The notes below the pieces were generated by a model, which was not told where the DNA came from, did not search any database, and saw only the letters and a program-made list of their open reading frames with translations. Shown here in pieces: positions 4,921 to 5,409 of a DNA stretch of 5,409 bases. Origin of the DNA: Pseudomonadota bacterium (lineage in GTDB: Bacteria; Pseudomonadota; Gammaproteobacteria; UBA4575). Made by a program: the position numbers and the translations under genes. Each line of letters begins with the position of its first letter. The first letter of the stretch is position 1. The DNA lies in NCBI GenBank assembly GCA_009839635.1, contig VXPJ01000081.1:1-5409 (forward strand), written 5' to 3'.

Positions 4921-5409
4921 TCAAATAAACAGGCAAATATCGGATTTCTGTGCTTCCGGCAAGAACGAGGCTGCCCCAACCCAGCCAGCCACCTCGTCGA
5001 TGAAGTCGTCTTTTTCGTGACCGAACAAGTCCACCGTCATCTGACAGGCAAACATCTTGACATCGGCCTCCAGGGAGAGAGTGCGCAACTCCTGAATACT
5101 GGCAACTCCCCTCTCCTTGATGGTGTGCTTCATCATCAGGGTGGCGAATTTCTCAAAACCCGGAATATTCGTGCTGAGTGCGTTCGGTATGTTCCATTCC
5201 ACGTTTTGGAACCAGTCTGGACCAAACGGCATTTTCATTGGCATCGCCGGGTTGCCCAGTGGAGAAACCTCCAGGTCGAGATCCTTCTTCAACAGCCCAA
5301 GCGCATAAAAAGTGAAGAAACACGAAACCTGCCATCCCATTGCCGCAGCTGTTGATGCAAGAATGAAAGGAGGATACGCCATGTCCAGAGTCCCTTTTGT
5401 TGCGATCCA
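4921..5409 (-). CDS. DsrE2-like sulfur-trafficking family protein (5' end beyond window)
   Basis: 162 codons are visible, open through the right edge. The ATG at 5382 is internal: the frame continues upstream as WIATKGTLD before MAYPPFILAST, and the KGTLDMAYPPFILA region is a family hallmark, so the true start lies past 5409. Other DsrE2 features are the FFTFYAL strand, the conserved PLGNPAMPMKMPFG loop, the FACQMTVDLFG segment with Cys122 of the visible part, and the CLFI end. DsrE2 proteins belong to the DsrE/F/H superfamily and often occur with rhodanese and TusA, passing sulfane sulfur on cytoplasmic cysteines in sulfur oxidisers. The conserved Cys in ACQM is the likely sulfur carrier. 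Cys30 and Cys159 are extra cysteines. The gene is convergent with the NsrR-like regulator, so it belongs to a transcription unit coming from the right. Family call is firm; partner proteins are not visible. Confidence 0.87.
   Translation of the reverse strand, partial: WIATKGTLDMAYPPFILASTAAAMGWQVSCFFTFYALGLLKKDLDLEVSPLGNPAMPMKMPFGPDWFQNVEWNIPNALSTNIPGFEKFATLMMKHTIKERGVASIQELRTLSLEADVKMFACQMTVDLFGHEKDDFIDEVAGWVGAASFLPEAQKSDICLFI

Noticed and set aside
4846..5355. Plus-strand 169-codon frame downstream of the regulator.
   Set aside because: It lies antisense to the DsrE2-like gene, whose protein has many family motifs; the plus-strand product has none.

Overview
This window looks like a piece of chromosome from a sulfur-oxidising proteobacterium, most likely a gammaproteobacterium. 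The main evidence is a flavocytochrome c sulfide dehydrogenase pair (fccA-fccB) whose flavoprotein closely follows, as I remember it, the Allochromatium vinosum FccB sequence. A DsrE2-type protein and an exported DUF302 protein nearby are both commonly met in sulfur-oxidiser gene neighbourhoods. The species cannot be named from the sequence alone.

Layout. (1) Bases 1-880, minus strand: the 5' part of a gene for an exported protein with a strikingly methionine-rich segment followed by a DUF302-like domain; its 3' end lies left of the window. (2) Bases 881-1009: a divergent intergenic region with an imperfect dyad and a possible -10 box. (3) Bases 1010-3664, plus strand: an apparent operon of a membrane-anchored tetraheme NapC/NirT/NrfH-type cytochrome (TTG start), the diheme cytochrome subunit FccA and the Tat-exported flavoprotein FccB. 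It ends at a strong bidirectional terminator (3683-3712). (4) Bases 3731-4243, minus strand: a small exported monoheme DUF3365 (Tll0287-like) protein, convergent with fccB. (5) Bases 4244-4395: an AT-rich divergent regulatory region with a perfect 17-bp dyad, further copies of the same half-site and two good -10 boxes. (6) Bases 4396-4830, plus strand: an Rrf2-family regulator that has the NsrR [Fe-S] ligand set (Asp8 and three Cys). (7) Bases 4921-5409, minus strand: a DsrE2-like protein whose N-terminus lies right of the window, convergent with the regulator.

How the parts may work together (inference). FccB oxidises sulfide in the periplasm with its covalent FAD and redox disulfide and passes electrons to FccA. 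The co-transcribed tetraheme protein could exchange those electrons with the membrane quinone pool, an addition to the usual soluble cytochrome c route. DsrE2 proteins take part in cytoplasmic sulfur trafficking. The NsrR-like protein probably regulates itself and the divergent DUF3365 cytochrome, which suggests a nitric oxide or redox response next to the sulfide-oxidation genes. The least explained parts are the Met-rich DUF302 protein, the tetraheme/FccAB pairing and the operator-like array at 4268-4322.
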